Assembly: GCF_028532725.1 (NCBI RefSeq) | Contig: NZ_JAQKGU010000015.1 | Span: forward strand, 1-43,902 | Origin: Desulfovibrio sp. Fe33 | GTDB taxonomy: Bacteria; Desulfobacterota; Desulfovibrionia; Desulfovibrionales; Desulfovibrionaceae | DNA length: 43,902 nt | Reading direction: 5' to 3' | Shown here: positions 1 to 8,701 of the stretch, piece after piece | Position numbering within the stretch: the stretch's first letter is position 1 | Layout of the letters: each line of letters starts with the position of its first letter | The notes under the pieces: model-generated | What the model was told of the DNA's origin: nothing | Databases searched by the model: none | What the model saw: only the letters and a program-made list of their open reading frames with translations | Position numbers and translations under genes: made by a program

Positions 1-1
1 G

Positions 2-235
2 CGGATCGCCTCCGGTGCCACGGATTCGGCCCTGCCCGCCCGGGTGGCCTCGTCCCTGGCCAACTACATGCTCTGGCTGGTCAACCAGTCCGAGGCCATT
101 TGCGCCACCGAGGCGCGCCTGGCCGACATCCTCACCGTCCTCAACAAGGCCATCGAGGAAATGACCCGCCCCATCGACACCATCCGCCACCAGGCAAAAA
201 CCGTCACCGTCGGCATCTCCAGGCCGCAGGGATAG
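2..235 (+). CDS. C-terminal fragment of a GlmS-like SIS-domain protein (partial)
   Basis: The frame is open from base 2 to the stop at 233-235, so this is the 3' end of a gene that begins outside the window; 77 residues are visible. The tail has a helical segment followed by PIDTIRHQAKTVTVGISR. I associate that block with glucosamine-6-phosphate synthase-like / SIS-domain sugar-phosphate isomerases, where a similar stretch follows or links the SIS domains. No catalytic residue lies in the visible part, so the function is an inference from one motif. A rho-independent terminator follows within 30 bases, so this is the last gene of its transcript. Confidence 0.45.
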   Translation, partial: RIASGATDSALPARVASSLANYMLWLVNQSEAICATEARLADILTVLNKAIEEMTRPIDTIRHQAKTVTVGISRPQG

Positions 236-260
236 ACGGACAAATCGAGACGAAGACAAA

Positions 261-291
261 GGCCGGACGCGATCGCGCCCGGCCTTTTTTT
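261..291 (+). terminator. Rho-independent terminator after the SIS-type gene
   Basis: A GC-rich, nearly perfect 12-bp stem (GGCCGGACGCGA pairing with TCGCGCCCGGCC, one mismatch) runs directly into seven T residues, 25 bases after the stop codon at 235. Confidence 0.85.
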
Positions 292-447
292 CACGGGACC
301 GCCCGGTCCGGGCCGATTTACTTCCGCCATCCGATCGGCTAGCATTCGAATGTCCGGGCTTCCGCACCGAAAAGCCGGACCATTTCCCCTAACCCGCTAT
401 CCAGACACGCGCCCGGCCGGACGGCCGAAACGCGGAACGAGGCCCCA

Positions 448-840
448 ATGCAGATGACCGTCACCACTCCGGCCCTGCTCTTCCCCGCCATCTCCCTGTT
501 CATGCTCGCCTTCACCAACCGCTTCCTCTCGCTGGCGGCGCGCATCCGCACCCTGCACGACGAATATCGGCGGTCGCCGGACAAATCCATTCTGGCCCAG
601 ATCGACAATCTGCGGACGCGAGTGCGCATGATACGGAACATGCAGGTATACGGCGTCCTGTCCATGCTCGCCTGCATCTTCGCCATGGTCTGCATTTTCC
701 AGGAATTCATGCTCGCGGGGCAGATCCTGTTCGGCGCAAGCCTCCTCTTCCTGATAGTCTCCATGCTCTATTCATTCCTGGAAATCCGCATTTCCATCCA
801 GGCCCTCGACATTCTCCTTCAGGACATGGAGCGACGCTGA
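448..840 (+). CDS. DUF2721 family membrane protein
   Basis: 130 residues. It starts at ATG 448 with GAGG five bases upstream. The start TPALLFPAISLFMLAFTNRFL is the recognisable DUF2721 signature: a first membrane helix, then a basic LAARIRTLHDEYRR segment. A charged stretch with RTRVRMIRNMQ follows, then two further hydrophobic helices (about residues 65-90 and 93-115). Proteins of this family are small three-helix inner-membrane proteins of unknown function. The gene stands alone, with terminators on both sides. Family assignment is firm; no role can be read from the sequence. Confidence 0.85.
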   Translation: MQMTVTTPALLFPAISLFMLAFTNRFLSLAARIRTLHDEYRRSPDKSILAQIDNLRTRVRMIRNMQVYGVLSMLACIFAMVCIFQEFMLAGQILFGASLLFLIVSMLYSFLEIRISIQALDILLQDMERR

Positions 841-876
841 CCCAATGCGCCGCGAGGAATGAAGCAAAATAAAAAA

Positions 877-903
877 GGCCCCGGACGATTGTCCGGGGCC
901 TTT
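877..903. terminator. Bidirectional terminator between convergent genes
   Basis: A perfect 10-bp stem GGCCCCGGAC / GTCCGGGGCC with a GATT loop, preceded by a run of A and followed by TTT. It sits between the plus-strand gene ending at 840 and the minus-strand gene ending at 924 and can serve both. Confidence 0.85.
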
Positions 904-923
904 CGGCGAACATCTTTCAGCGG

Positions 924-1412
924 CTAGATATACAAAGTCTTGAAATTCTGTTTGACGTCGGGAAACCGCTTGAACTCCTTGTACTCTCCTGCGGCCTTGC
1001 CCATGTAGCCGACCAGTTGGGAGACCATCTTGCCGCGCGGGACCTTGCGGCTCCACGACTTGACCACCAGGTCGCCGTTGGTCTGCAACTCCACGGCGAA
1101 GACCAGCACCGTCGACGGGGTTATATCGTCCACGCGCCCCACCGTATCCACCGTGAGGATCACACCGGTAAACGTGTCGCGATATTTCTCCACGGCCCGG
1201 TTGATGTCCTCGACCTCCCGGTCGGACAAAGCCAGCCGGTCGAGGGAGACCGTCCCCCTGACGAAGACCAGCCCCGACAGGCCGCGCTCGGGAGAACCGC
1301 CACGGAAGAAATCGGTCTGGAAATACACCAGCCCGCCAACGGCTGCGAAAAAGAAGAAGACTGCAAAAAAGCCGACCGGAAAGCGTCTCCCGGAGCCTGC
1401 GCCCTTCGTCAT
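924..1412 (-). CDS. Hypothetical membrane-anchored protein
   Basis: 162 residues, not recognised. After a basic N-terminus (MTKGAGSGRRF) there is one hydrophobic helix at about residues 11-31, then a soluble domain, giving an inner-membrane anchor with the rest in the periplasm. The soluble part alternates beta-like segments (GLVFVRGTVSLDRLAL, FTGVILTVDTVGRVDD, STVLVFAVEL) with a helical C-terminal section rich in Lys and Phe. No catalytic motif or cysteine pair is visible. It is convergent with the DUF2721 gene and has no operon partner. Confidence 0.7.
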   Translation of the reverse strand: MTKGAGSGRRFPVGFFAVFFFFAAVGGLVYFQTDFFRGGSPERGLSGLVFVRGTVSLDRLALSDREVEDINRAVEKYRDTFTGVILTVDTVGRVDDITPSTVLVFAVELQTNGDLVVKSWSRKVPRGKMVSQLVGYMGKAAGEYKEFKRFPDVKQNFKTLYI

Positions 1413-1685
1413 GACAAATAGACCGCCTTAATTCAATTTTTCCAACATGAAAGAATGTGGAAAACCTGCCTGTAAACACAGAATTAAACCATTTGGGACA
1501 TATTGGCAACGCTTTTCCGGGAAAAGGCGAGTCGGCTCAAGTCCCGGCCGACGCGGGACAACGGGCCGTATAAAATCGTGGATAACGGACATAAACTTAA
1601 TGAACTCGTTATTAATCAAGCGTTTAAACAAACATTTCTTCCTTAAGTGTTGTCGGGAACTTCGCAATGTTGTATATTCCCGCCC

Positions 1686-2960
1686 ATGGTGGACAAAAAC
1701 GTGCCCGAACTCCGCATCTCGGTTGCCCAGCTCAAGCCGGGCGTCTTCATCCGGCTGGAAGAAACCAACTGGTTCGAGCACCCGTTCCTTTTCAGCAACT
1801 TCAAGATCAGGGACGATGACCAGATAGCCCTCCTACGGAGCCTGGGCATTACCCATGTAATCTGCATCCCTGAGAAATGCGACGTCCTGCCCGCCGTCCC
1901 GGCCAAGGGCGGGGAAACGGCCCGGCCCGAATCCGAGCCCGTGCCCCGCGAAGTCATCGACCGGCTGTGGGAGGTCAAGAAGGAGCGCACCCGCAGGCTG
2001 AAACGGAAGAAAGAGCGCATCGCCCAATGCGAGGAGCGCTTCAACGCCTGCATCAAGGCCTTCAACGACATCCTCAAGGGCGTGACCGCCGGGCAGGCCG
2101 ATTCGGTCGGCGACGCCGTGCGTTTCGTCTCGCGCATGACCGGCTATTTCCTGGACGACCGCGAATCCACCCTGCACCTGATGAACGTGGTGGATCGGGG
2201 CGAATCCGCGTACTCGCACCCCATGAACGTGGCCGTGCTGTCCATGATCGTGGGCAAGGAGGCCGGTCTTTCCGAAGAGGAAATGACCATTCTGGGGCTG
2301 GGCGCACTGTTCCACGACATCGGCAAGGACCGCATCCCGAAGAAGATACTGAAGAAGCGCGGCGAGTTGACCCGGCCGGAAAAGGAACTCATCGAACGGC
2401 ACCCCGCCCACGGCGCGGCCATGCTGGCGGCGATCGACGTCTTCCCGCGCGAGGCGGCCACGGTGACGGCCCAACACCACGAACGCATGGACGGTTCGGG
2501 CTTTCCCCAGAAGCTTGCCGGAGACAAGATAGACCGGCTGGCCCGCATGGTGGCCATTGCGGACGCCTACGACAACCACTGCAACCGGCCCGATCCCATG
2601 GAGTCCCTGACGCCCTACCTGGCCCTGTCCTATATGTTCGGGCAGCAGAAGCACCTCTTCGACGTCCAGTTGCTCGCCCTGTTCATCCGCTGCCTGGGCG
2701 TATACCCGCCCGGCACCGTTGTGGAGCTGTCCAACGGCGAGGTGGGCATGGTCATGGCCGTAAACCCCAAGAACCAGCTCAACCCGAGCGTGATGCTCTA
2801 CGATCCGGACGTGCCCAAGAAGGAAGCCCTCATCGTGGACCTGGCCGACGAGCCGGACCTGCGCGTGGAAAAATCCATCCGTCTCGCCCAGCTCTCCCCG
2901 GAAATGCTCGAATACCTCTCCCCGCGTACACGCATCACCTACTACGTGGACCCCGCGTAG
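1686..2960 (+). CDS. HD-GYP-type c-di-GMP phosphodiesterase with DUF3391-like N-terminus
   Basis: 424 residues from ATG 1686; the frame is open to GTG 1647, but homology-like sequence begins at VPELRISVAQLKPGVFI. The N-terminal ~120 residues resemble the DUF3391 domain often found before HD-GYP domains. They are followed by a basic helical linker and a metal-dependent phosphohydrolase domain: SHPMNVAVLS, the HD pair in GALFHDIGKDRIPKKIL, then HHERMDGSGFP, and RLARMVAIADAYDNH. Family members hydrolyse cyclic di-GMP. In place of the usual GYP the third motif reads GFP. The C-terminal ~80 residues (VVELSNGEVGMVMAVNPKN) form the usual trailing segment. It is a single gene; no clear Shine-Dalgarno is seen. 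Confidence 0.88.
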   Translation: MVDKNVPELRISVAQLKPGVFIRLEETNWFEHPFLFSNFKIRDDDQIALLRSLGITHVICIPEKCDVLPAVPAKGGETARPESEPVPREVIDRLWEVKKERTRRLKRKKERIAQCEERFNACIKAFNDILKGVTAGQADSVGDAVRFVSRMTGYFLDDRESTLHLMNVVDRGESAYSHPMNVAVLSMIVGKEAGLSEEEMTILGLGALFHDIGKDRIPKKILKKRGELTRPEKELIERHPAHGAAMLAAIDVFPREAATVTAQHHERMDGSGFPQKLAGDKIDRLARMVAIADAYDNHCNRPDPMESLTPYLALSYMFGQQKHLFDVQLLALFIRCLGVYPPGTVVELSNGEVGMVMAVNPKNQLNPSVMLYDPDVPKKEALIVDLADEPDLRVEKSIRLAQLSPEMLEYLSPRTRITYYVDPA

Positions 2961-3008
2961 CCCGGCCCGGGACGCGTTCCGTCCCGGTTCCTCCTACTCC
3001 CAGCGGCG

Positions 3009-5195
3009 TTATTCGCCGGACAGCAGACGGCTGATGGAAGCCATCAGATCGTGCTTGAGGATTGGCTTCATGATGAAGTCGCCGATGCCGATGTCGCGCA
3101 GCCGGTCGTAGGACACCGCATCGGAAAAGCCCGTGCACAGTATGATCGGGATGTCCGCGCGAATCTTCAAGACCTCGCGGGCGAACTCCATGCCGGTCAT
3201 GTTGGGCATGGATTGATCGGTGATTATCAGGTCGAAATCGTCGGCCCGGAACTTGAAGGCTTCCAGTGCCTCGATGGAGGATGTGCGCGTGACCACCTGG
3301 AATCCGAAGGACTCCAGCATCTCGCGGCCGATGTCCGTGAGCGGCTTCTCGTCGTCCACGAACAGGATGCGCCCCTCGCGGAACACCAGATCGGCGGGAA
3401 TGTCCGCGTCCGGACGCTCGGTCTCGGAACTGCGCGGCAGGAAAACATGGAAGGCCGCGCCGCTGCCCGGCCGGTTTTCCAGCTCCACATAGCCGTCATG
3501 CCGCTTGACGATGCCGTGGACCATGGCCAGCCCCATGCCGGTCCCCTCCCCCTGCTTCTTGGTGGTGAAGAAGGGGTCGAAGACGCGCTCGGCCACGTCG
3601 GGGTCGATTCCCGGTCCCGTATCCGCCACGGTCAGCCGCACGAACCGCTCGGCCTTGCCCAAATCGCCCGGCGGCAGCACGGGATCGTCGGGACGCACAT
3701 CGGCCAGGGTCAGGGTCATGGCTCCGCCCGTCACCTGCATGGCCTGGGAGGCGTTGCCGCAGAGGTTGAGCAGAATCTGATGCATCTGGGTGGGATCGGC
3801 CATGACCTGATCCCGGTCGGTTTCGAACCGGGTGATGATCTCCACGTTGGAGGGCACGCTGGACCTGAGCAGTTTCAGGGCCTCCTTGATGAGCGGAGTC
3901 AGGGTCATGGAGTGCCGTTCCTGCGGCCCTTGCCGGGAGAAATTGAGAATCTGCGTGACCAGGTCGCGCGCCCGGCGGCCCGCCCTGGATATCTCCTGAA
4001 TACGCCGCTCCAGGCCGGAATCAGGCTCGGCGGACGACTCGATGATCTCCGCGTAGCCCAGAATGACGCCCAGGATGTTGTTGAAGTCGTGGGCGATACC
4101 CCCGGCCAGGGTGCCCAGGGCTTCCATCTTCTGGGATTGACGCAACTGCTCCTCGAGCCGCTTGGGCTCGGAGATGTCGAAAAGATAACCGCGAACCTCA
4201 ACCGGCTCGCCCTCGGCGTCGGTCACCGTGTCGCAACTGACCAGAAGATGCCGCCTGAGCGCGCCGCGCGTGAAGACTACCTCCTGATTGGACATGCGCC
4301 CGGGAACGGCCAGCAGGTCGCGCAGGGGCTCCCCGCCCCCGGCCCGGTCCCACAGTTCGAAGATGTTCGCTCCCAGGGCGTCCCTGGGCGAAAGGAAGTT
4401 GAACATTTCGGCAAACGTCGCGTTGCAGTCCAGAATGCCGCCGTCCGGGTCGGCCGCGAAGTTGCCGGTGATGTTCCTCTCGAAAAGCAGCCGGTAGCGC
4501 TTCTCCGAAGCCTGCAACTCGCGCAGGACCGCCGCGCGTTTGGCTATGTCCAGCCGCAGCCGCCTGTTGGCCGCATTGAGTTCGCTGGTCCGGGCCTCGA
4601 CCTTGCTGGCCAGGGTCTCGTTCAGGTCCCGCAGCCGATTTTCCGCATCCCACTTGGAACCGAGGGACAAGGCGATCTGCTTCAGCTCCGGGGAGCGGAA
4701 CGGTTTCTGGACGAAGAGCAGCTTCTCGGGCGGCTGGACCCTCTTGTTGAATTCCTTGAGTGGAACATCGTGGCGGGCCGAAAGGAGCACGATTTCCACG
4801 TTCGGGTCCAGGCTCCGCAGGCTCTCGGCCAGTTCGAGGCCGCTCAACGCCGCGCCCAGATCGGAAAGATGAATGTCGACGAGCGCGATGGAGAACGGCT
4901 CGCCCCTGGCGATGGAGTGTTCCATGGCCATATACCCGCTCTCGGCATCCATTGCCTGGACCACTTCGAAAACCGGCCGGACCGCGTCCTCGTCGATCTC
5001 CTCCCGGGACGGCAGGCGCGCGTCGTCGCCGAACAACGCCTCCAGGGCCGACGGCTCCTCGCTCTCGTAGCAGAGGATATCGCGGTAAAGCATACGCATG
5101 GACTCGTCATGGTCCACGGTGAGAACGCGGAAGCGGTTGGTGCGTTCGGCCAAATTGTGTCTCCCAGGTCGGTTCAGGCCCGAAACGTGCATCAT
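3009..5195 (-). CDS. Hybrid sensor histidine kinase, REC-PAS-HisKA-HATPase-REC
   Basis: 728 residues from ATG 5195 (the frame runs upstream to 5324, but that extension has no family character). An N-terminal receiver domain has VLTVDHDES, acceptor Asp near residue 107 in ALVDIHLSD and Lys in FVQKPF. A coiled-coil linker follows, then a PAS domain (about 227-347). The HisKA box GGIAHDFNNILG follows, then HATPase motifs NLCGNASQAM, DTGPGI and GTGMGLAMVHG. A second receiver domain closes the protein (ILFVDDEKPL, acceptor in IITDQSMPNMTG, Lys in FIMKP). There is no transmembrane helix, so it is cytoplasmic and probably receives phosphate or signal through the first receiver. It lies just past the end of the tad arm; a link with pilus control is only positional. 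Confidence 0.9.
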   Translation of the reverse strand: MMHVSGLNRPGRHNLAERTNRFRVLTVDHDESMRMLYRDILCYESEEPSALEALFGDDARLPSREEIDEDAVRPVFEVVQAMDAESGYMAMEHSIARGEPFSIALVDIHLSDLGAALSGLELAESLRSLDPNVEIVLLSARHDVPLKEFNKRVQPPEKLLFVQKPFRSPELKQIALSLGSKWDAENRLRDLNETLASKVEARTSELNAANRRLRLDIAKRAAVLRELQASEKRYRLLFERNITGNFAADPDGGILDCNATFAEMFNFLSPRDALGANIFELWDRAGGGEPLRDLLAVPGRMSNQEVVFTRGALRRHLLVSCDTVTDAEGEPVEVRGYLFDISEPKRLEEQLRQSQKMEALGTLAGGIAHDFNNILGVILGYAEIIESSAEPDSGLERRIQEISRAGRRARDLVTQILNFSRQGPQERHSMTLTPLIKEALKLLRSSVPSNVEIITRFETDRDQVMADPTQMHQILLNLCGNASQAMQVTGGAMTLTLADVRPDDPVLPPGDLGKAERFVRLTVADTGPGIDPDVAERVFDPFFTTKKQGEGTGMGLAMVHGIVKRHDGYVELENRPGSGAAFHVFLPRSSETERPDADIPADLVFREGRILFVDDEKPLTDIGREMLESFGFQVVTRTSSIEALEAFKFRADDFDLIITDQSMPNMTGMEFAREVLKIRADIPIILCTGFSDAVSYDRLRDIGIGDFIMKPILKHDLMASISRLLSGE

Positions 5196-5255
5196 GTCTT
5201 TTAATGCAACATACGGAAATCCACCGAAAAAGGGAAGGTTGAACCATGCGGCAGG

Positions 5256-5295
5256 CACCCCGGTCGGGTCGGCGGACGCCGACCGTTCCGGGGTG
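5256..5295 (-). terminator. Stable hairpin at the end of the tad minus arm
   Basis: Nested stems CACCCCGG / CCGGGGTG and GGTCGGC / GCCGACC lie between tadD (ending at 5334) and the kinase gene. There is no immediate T-run on the minus strand, so it may be an imperfect terminator or an mRNA-stabilising hairpin. Confidence 0.45.
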
Positions 5296-5333
5296 TCGTG
5301 TGGACCGGTGCCTTTCAAGGCCATTGGCCGGGA

Positions 5334-6731
5334 CTAAAGCTGCGCAGAAGCGGCGGGCATGGAGTCCGTGCGCTCGTAGACCTGCGCGTTATCGAGGTTC
5401 AGGATGGCCAGCACGTCGGCTCGTTCGGCACGGGCCTCCCTGGCCGAGGCGAAGTTGCCCACCAGAACGCGATACCAGACGCCCTTGTCGGCGAGGTCGA
5501 CCTGGTTGATCCAGGTTTCGAATCCCTGCCTGCGGAGCTCCTCGCAATGGGCGACGGCGTTCTTGCGGTTGTTCCAGGAGCTGACGTGCAGTCCATAGGA
5601 CTTCTGCCGGGAAGTTATATTCTCACCCCCGGAACCCTCCTCCTTCACGGCCGTCGTGATGACCGTTTTCGGAGCCTCGACGATCGTTTCCGAGGTCTCG
5701 ACGACCGCCACGGAGGAGGAAGGCGAGCCTGCGGACGCGGGAGATGCCACAGGCTCGCCGGGGTTCTGCTTCGGGTCGGGGAAGGACTGACGAAGCAGAG
5801 GGTTCGGGGTGGAACCACTGAATTGGTTGCCGGTATCCTGGAAGCGGGCCGACAGTCGGGCGCGCTTCAGGTTATCGGCGGCCTTCACATAGTAGCGGGG
5901 GGACAGCTCAAGCGCCTTCTCGAAATACGGTACGGCCATGCCCGGCTGGTTTTCCGTCAGCAGGACGTACCCGAGATTGTTGTTGGCCTTGGCTTCGCCA
6001 CCGGCGTACTTGAAGGATTCGATGGCCTCGTCCAGGCGGCCCGAGCGGGCGAGGGCGAGACCGAGGTTGTTGTAGGTGCGGGCGGAAACGCCCCCGTTCT
6101 TCAATGCCAGGCGGAACGTTTCAACCGCCTTGTCGTATTGCTGGCGGGCGATGTAAACCACGCCCAGATTGTTGTAGATATCCTCCGCGCCGTTGCCCTG
6201 ATGCAATTCGAGGGCGGCGGAGAACTCTTCGGCGGCCTTTTCGTAGCGGCCTGCGCGGTCATACAGGATTCCCAGGAAATTGTGGGCCTTCCAGAGCATG
6301 GGATTAAGGGACACGGCGCGGCTCAGATGCGTCTCGGCCTCGCCGTACAGCCCGGCCCGAAAGTACACGCAGCCGGCGGCTTCGTTGGCGATGGCGTGGT
6401 CCGGGGCCATCTTGAGGACCGTATTGAATTCCGCCAGGGCCTGTTCATCCAGCCCCTGGGAGAGCAGCAGATTGCCGCGCTTGATGCGGGCCGCGAGGTT
6501 GCCGTTGTCGAGCTCTATGGCCTTGTTGAAATGCACCATGGCCATCTCGGGCTTGGCGCGGCGGGAATAGCCGTCGCCGACCTGCTCATGCTGCTCGCTT
6601 GTCAGATTGATCGAGGAATCGTCGCCATAGGCCAGTTCGTCGAAGGTCTTGTCGTTGAGGGACTTGTTCGCGCAACCGGACAGGGCGAGCCCGGCGATAA
6701 CAACAACTGCCAGGATGAAAAGCTTCTTCAT
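5334..6731 (-). CDS. tadD: TadD-like TPR lipoprotein with C-terminal SPOR domain
   Basis: 465 residues; start ATG 6731 has AAAGGAG upstream. The signal peptide ends in a lipobox LALSGC with Cys at residue 20. At least six TPR-type repeats follow (for example AMVHFNKAIELDNGN, AEFNTVLKMAPDH, AETHLSRAVSLNP, AVETFRLALKNG, AVPYFEKALELSP). Then comes a Ser/Pro/Val-rich linker, and a C-terminal SPOR-type domain starting near YGLHVSSWNNRKNAVAHCEELRRQG. TadD proteins are pilus-assembly lipoproteins thought to help secretin assembly. The SPOR domain, which binds denuded peptidoglycan, is an extra module. Last gene of the tad minus arm, 25 bases after tadC. Confidence 0.9.
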   Translation of the reverse strand: MKKLFILAVVVIAGLALSGCANKSLNDKTFDELAYGDDSSINLTSEQHEQVGDGYSRRAKPEMAMVHFNKAIELDNGNLAARIKRGNLLLSQGLDEQALAEFNTVLKMAPDHAIANEAAGCVYFRAGLYGEAETHLSRAVSLNPMLWKAHNFLGILYDRAGRYEKAAEEFSAALELHQGNGAEDIYNNLGVVYIARQQYDKAVETFRLALKNGGVSARTYNNLGLALARSGRLDEAIESFKYAGGEAKANNNLGYVLLTENQPGMAVPYFEKALELSPRYYVKAADNLKRARLSARFQDTGNQFSGSTPNPLLRQSFPDPKQNPGEPVASPASAGSPSSSVAVVETSETIVEAPKTVITTAVKEEGSGGENITSRQKSYGLHVSSWNNRKNAVAHCEELRRQGFETWINQVDLADKGVWYRVLVGNFASAREARAERADVLAILNLDNAQVYERTDSMPAASAQL

Positions 6732-6756
6732 TTTTGTTCTCCTTTACGGTTCCGCG

Positions 6757-7713
6757 CTATTGTTTGTTCATCTCGACGAACATATCCAAGCTCATGATGA
6801 CCGCCGGTCCGAGGATGGCCACGAACAGGGACGGAAGAATGAATGTCACGAGCGGCAGGAGCAGCAGCACCGGCATCTTCGCGGCTTTTTCCTCGGCGCG
6901 CTGGGAGCGCTTGACGCGCATGGCGTCCGAATAGACCCGGAGGGTCCGCCCGACGCTGATGCCGAAGGCGTCGGCCTGGATGAGCAGGGAGGTAAGGCTG
7001 TTCAGGTCGTCCAGCCCCACCCGTTCGGCCATGGAACGGAGCGCCTCGACGCGGGACTTGCCCGCACGCAGCTCCAGGGTGAGCAGTTTGAATTCGGAAC
7101 TGATGATCGGCCCGGAGGTTCTCATTTCCTGACAGACGCGGTCCACGGCCTGGTCCAGGCCCATGCCGGACTCCACGCAGACCACGAGAAGATCAAGCGC
7201 GTCGGGCAGTTCATCGCCCACATCCATCTTGCGCCTGGATATCTTCTTGCTCAGCCAGTACTCGGGGCCGTACACACCGACGGCGGCCAAAAGGACGAAA
7301 CCGAAGCCGGTCATCGGCAGGGCCATGTCGGGCATGAACAAGAACCGGAAGAGGAGGAAGCCTCCGCCCAGCCCCACGGCCAGAAAGCCTTTGAGACCCT
7401 GGAAAATCTTGTACGAATCGGGCTTGCGCAGCCCGGCCTGGATGAGGCGCAGACGACTCTTGTCGATCTCGGCGGCCTCGGTGGGACCGATCTTGGTGCC
7501 CAGCCTGCCGAACAATTCCGCGAATCTCTTCATGGCGTTGCCCAACGGCGCGGTCAGGGCGTCGGACCGCTTTACGGCCGTGCCCGAGACCCGCTCCTTG
7601 AGCCGCGCTGAATCGCTTGCGCCGCTCAGGTAGCCCATGAGTCCATATCCGGCCAGGAGCACGGAGACGAAGCCGATACCCGCCGCGAACAGGGGAAGAA
7701 TCTGATCGTTCAT
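6757..7713 (-). CDS. tadC: TadC, Flp pilus inner-membrane platform protein
   Basis: 318 residues from ATG 7713, chosen because GGGAGG lies just upstream; the longer open frame overlaps tadB and is not protein-like. An N-terminal membrane helix (residues ~5-28) is followed by a cytoplasmic segment, two more helices, a type II secretion F-type domain (ELPDALDLLVVCVESGMGLDQAVDRV, with the EMRTSGPIISSEF segment after it) and a C-terminal hydrophobic region. With TadB it forms the inner-membrane platform on which the TadA ATPase acts. It starts 11 bases after tadB ends, suggesting coupled translation. Confidence 0.93.
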   Translation of the reverse strand: MNDQILPLFAAGIGFVSVLLAGYGLMGYLSGASDSARLKERVSGTAVKRSDALTAPLGNAMKRFAELFGRLGTKIGPTEAAEIDKSRLRLIQAGLRKPDSYKIFQGLKGFLAVGLGGGFLLFRFLFMPDMALPMTGFGFVLLAAVGVYGPEYWLSKKISRRKMDVGDELPDALDLLVVCVESGMGLDQAVDRVCQEMRTSGPIISSEFKLLTLELRAGKSRVEALRSMAERVGLDDLNSLTSLLIQADAFGISVGRTLRVYSDAMRVKRSQRAEEKAAKMPVLLLLPLVTFILPSLFVAILGPAVIMSLDMFVEMNKQ

Positions 7714-7723
7714 GCCGTCCTCC

Positions 7724-8698
7724 CTACACCTTGATCTTGATGATCTTGCGGATGATGAGCGCGCCGAAGACCGTGGAAATGATTGCGGCCCAGACCATGT
7801 TCTGACCAAGTTCCCGGGTCCACAGCAGACTGACGTAATCCGGGTTGACCACGTACAGGATGCCGGTCAGCAGGAACGGCAGGGCCACGAGGATGTATGC
7901 GGACACCCGCCCTTCCGCCGAGAGCACTCGAATCTTGCCGAACAGGGCGAACCGCTCGCGCACCAGGGCGGCTATCTTGGCGATGATTTCGGCCAGGTTG
8001 CCGCCGGTTTCGCGCTGGATGTTCACCGAGACGACGAAGAACTTGAGGTCCGGGCAGTCCACCCGCTCCTGCAGGTTGGAGAGAGCGCGGTCCACGTCCA
8101 TGCCGTAGTTGATTTCATCCAGGGTCTTGCCGAACTCGGGCCCGATGGGGCCGTCGAACTCGTCGGCCACCATGCGCATTCCGCCGCCGAAGGTATGTCC
8201 GGCCTTGAGCGCACGCGCCATGAGATCAAGGGCCTCGGGGAGCTGCTTCTGGAACCGGTCCATGCGCTTGCGCTTCTTGCTCATGAGGAGCCAGACCGGG
8301 ATGTTGCCGAGCAGGATGGCCGCAGCCAGCGAAACCCACAGCCTTCCGGAGAAGCTGCCCGCGTAAAATCCGACGACCGCCAGCAACATGCAAAGGAGCA
8401 GGTACATGCCCGGAGCGCCCTTGGCGTCCGCCTGATACATGAGCCTGCTGAACTTGGCGGACCAGCGCATGTTTTCGAGGAGCCGGTTGAACATCGGCAC
8501 CTCGCTCATGGCGGACTCGCGCAGGACCAGGTCCACGGAAGCCGCATTGAGATCGGCGGAAATGGCCATAGAGCGGAGACGGTTCTTGACCCGGCGGTCG
8601 ACCTTGTCGGAACCGGACTGCATGAGCGAACCGATACCCATGACGAGCAGGAAGACGAAAAGCACGCCTACCGCGGCGATGACGACGGTCATGGTCAT
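7724..8698 (-). CDS. tadB: TadB, Flp pilus inner-membrane platform protein
   Basis: 324 residues. One N-terminal helix (MTVVIAAVGVLFVFLLVMG), a soluble segment, two closely spaced helices at about 100-145, then the type II secretion F domain (QLPEALDLMARALKAGHTFGGGM through VNIQRETGGNLAEII) and two C-terminal helices. It is the partner of TadC in the pilus platform. The gene follows tadA by three bases, as usual in tad operons. Confidence 0.94.
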   Translation of the reverse strand: MTMTVVIAAVGVLFVFLLVMGIGSLMQSGSDKVDRRVKNRLRSMAISADLNAASVDLVLRESAMSEVPMFNRLLENMRWSAKFSRLMYQADAKGAPGMYLLLCMLLAVVGFYAGSFSGRLWVSLAAAILLGNIPVWLLMSKKRKRMDRFQKQLPEALDLMARALKAGHTFGGGMRMVADEFDGPIGPEFGKTLDEINYGMDVDRALSNLQERVDCPDLKFFVVSVNIQRETGGNLAEIIAKIAALVRERFALFGKIRVLSAEGRVSAYILVALPFLLTGILYVVNPDYVSLLWTRELGQNMVWAAIISTVFGALIIRKIIKIKV

Positions 8699-8701
8699 GG
8701 C

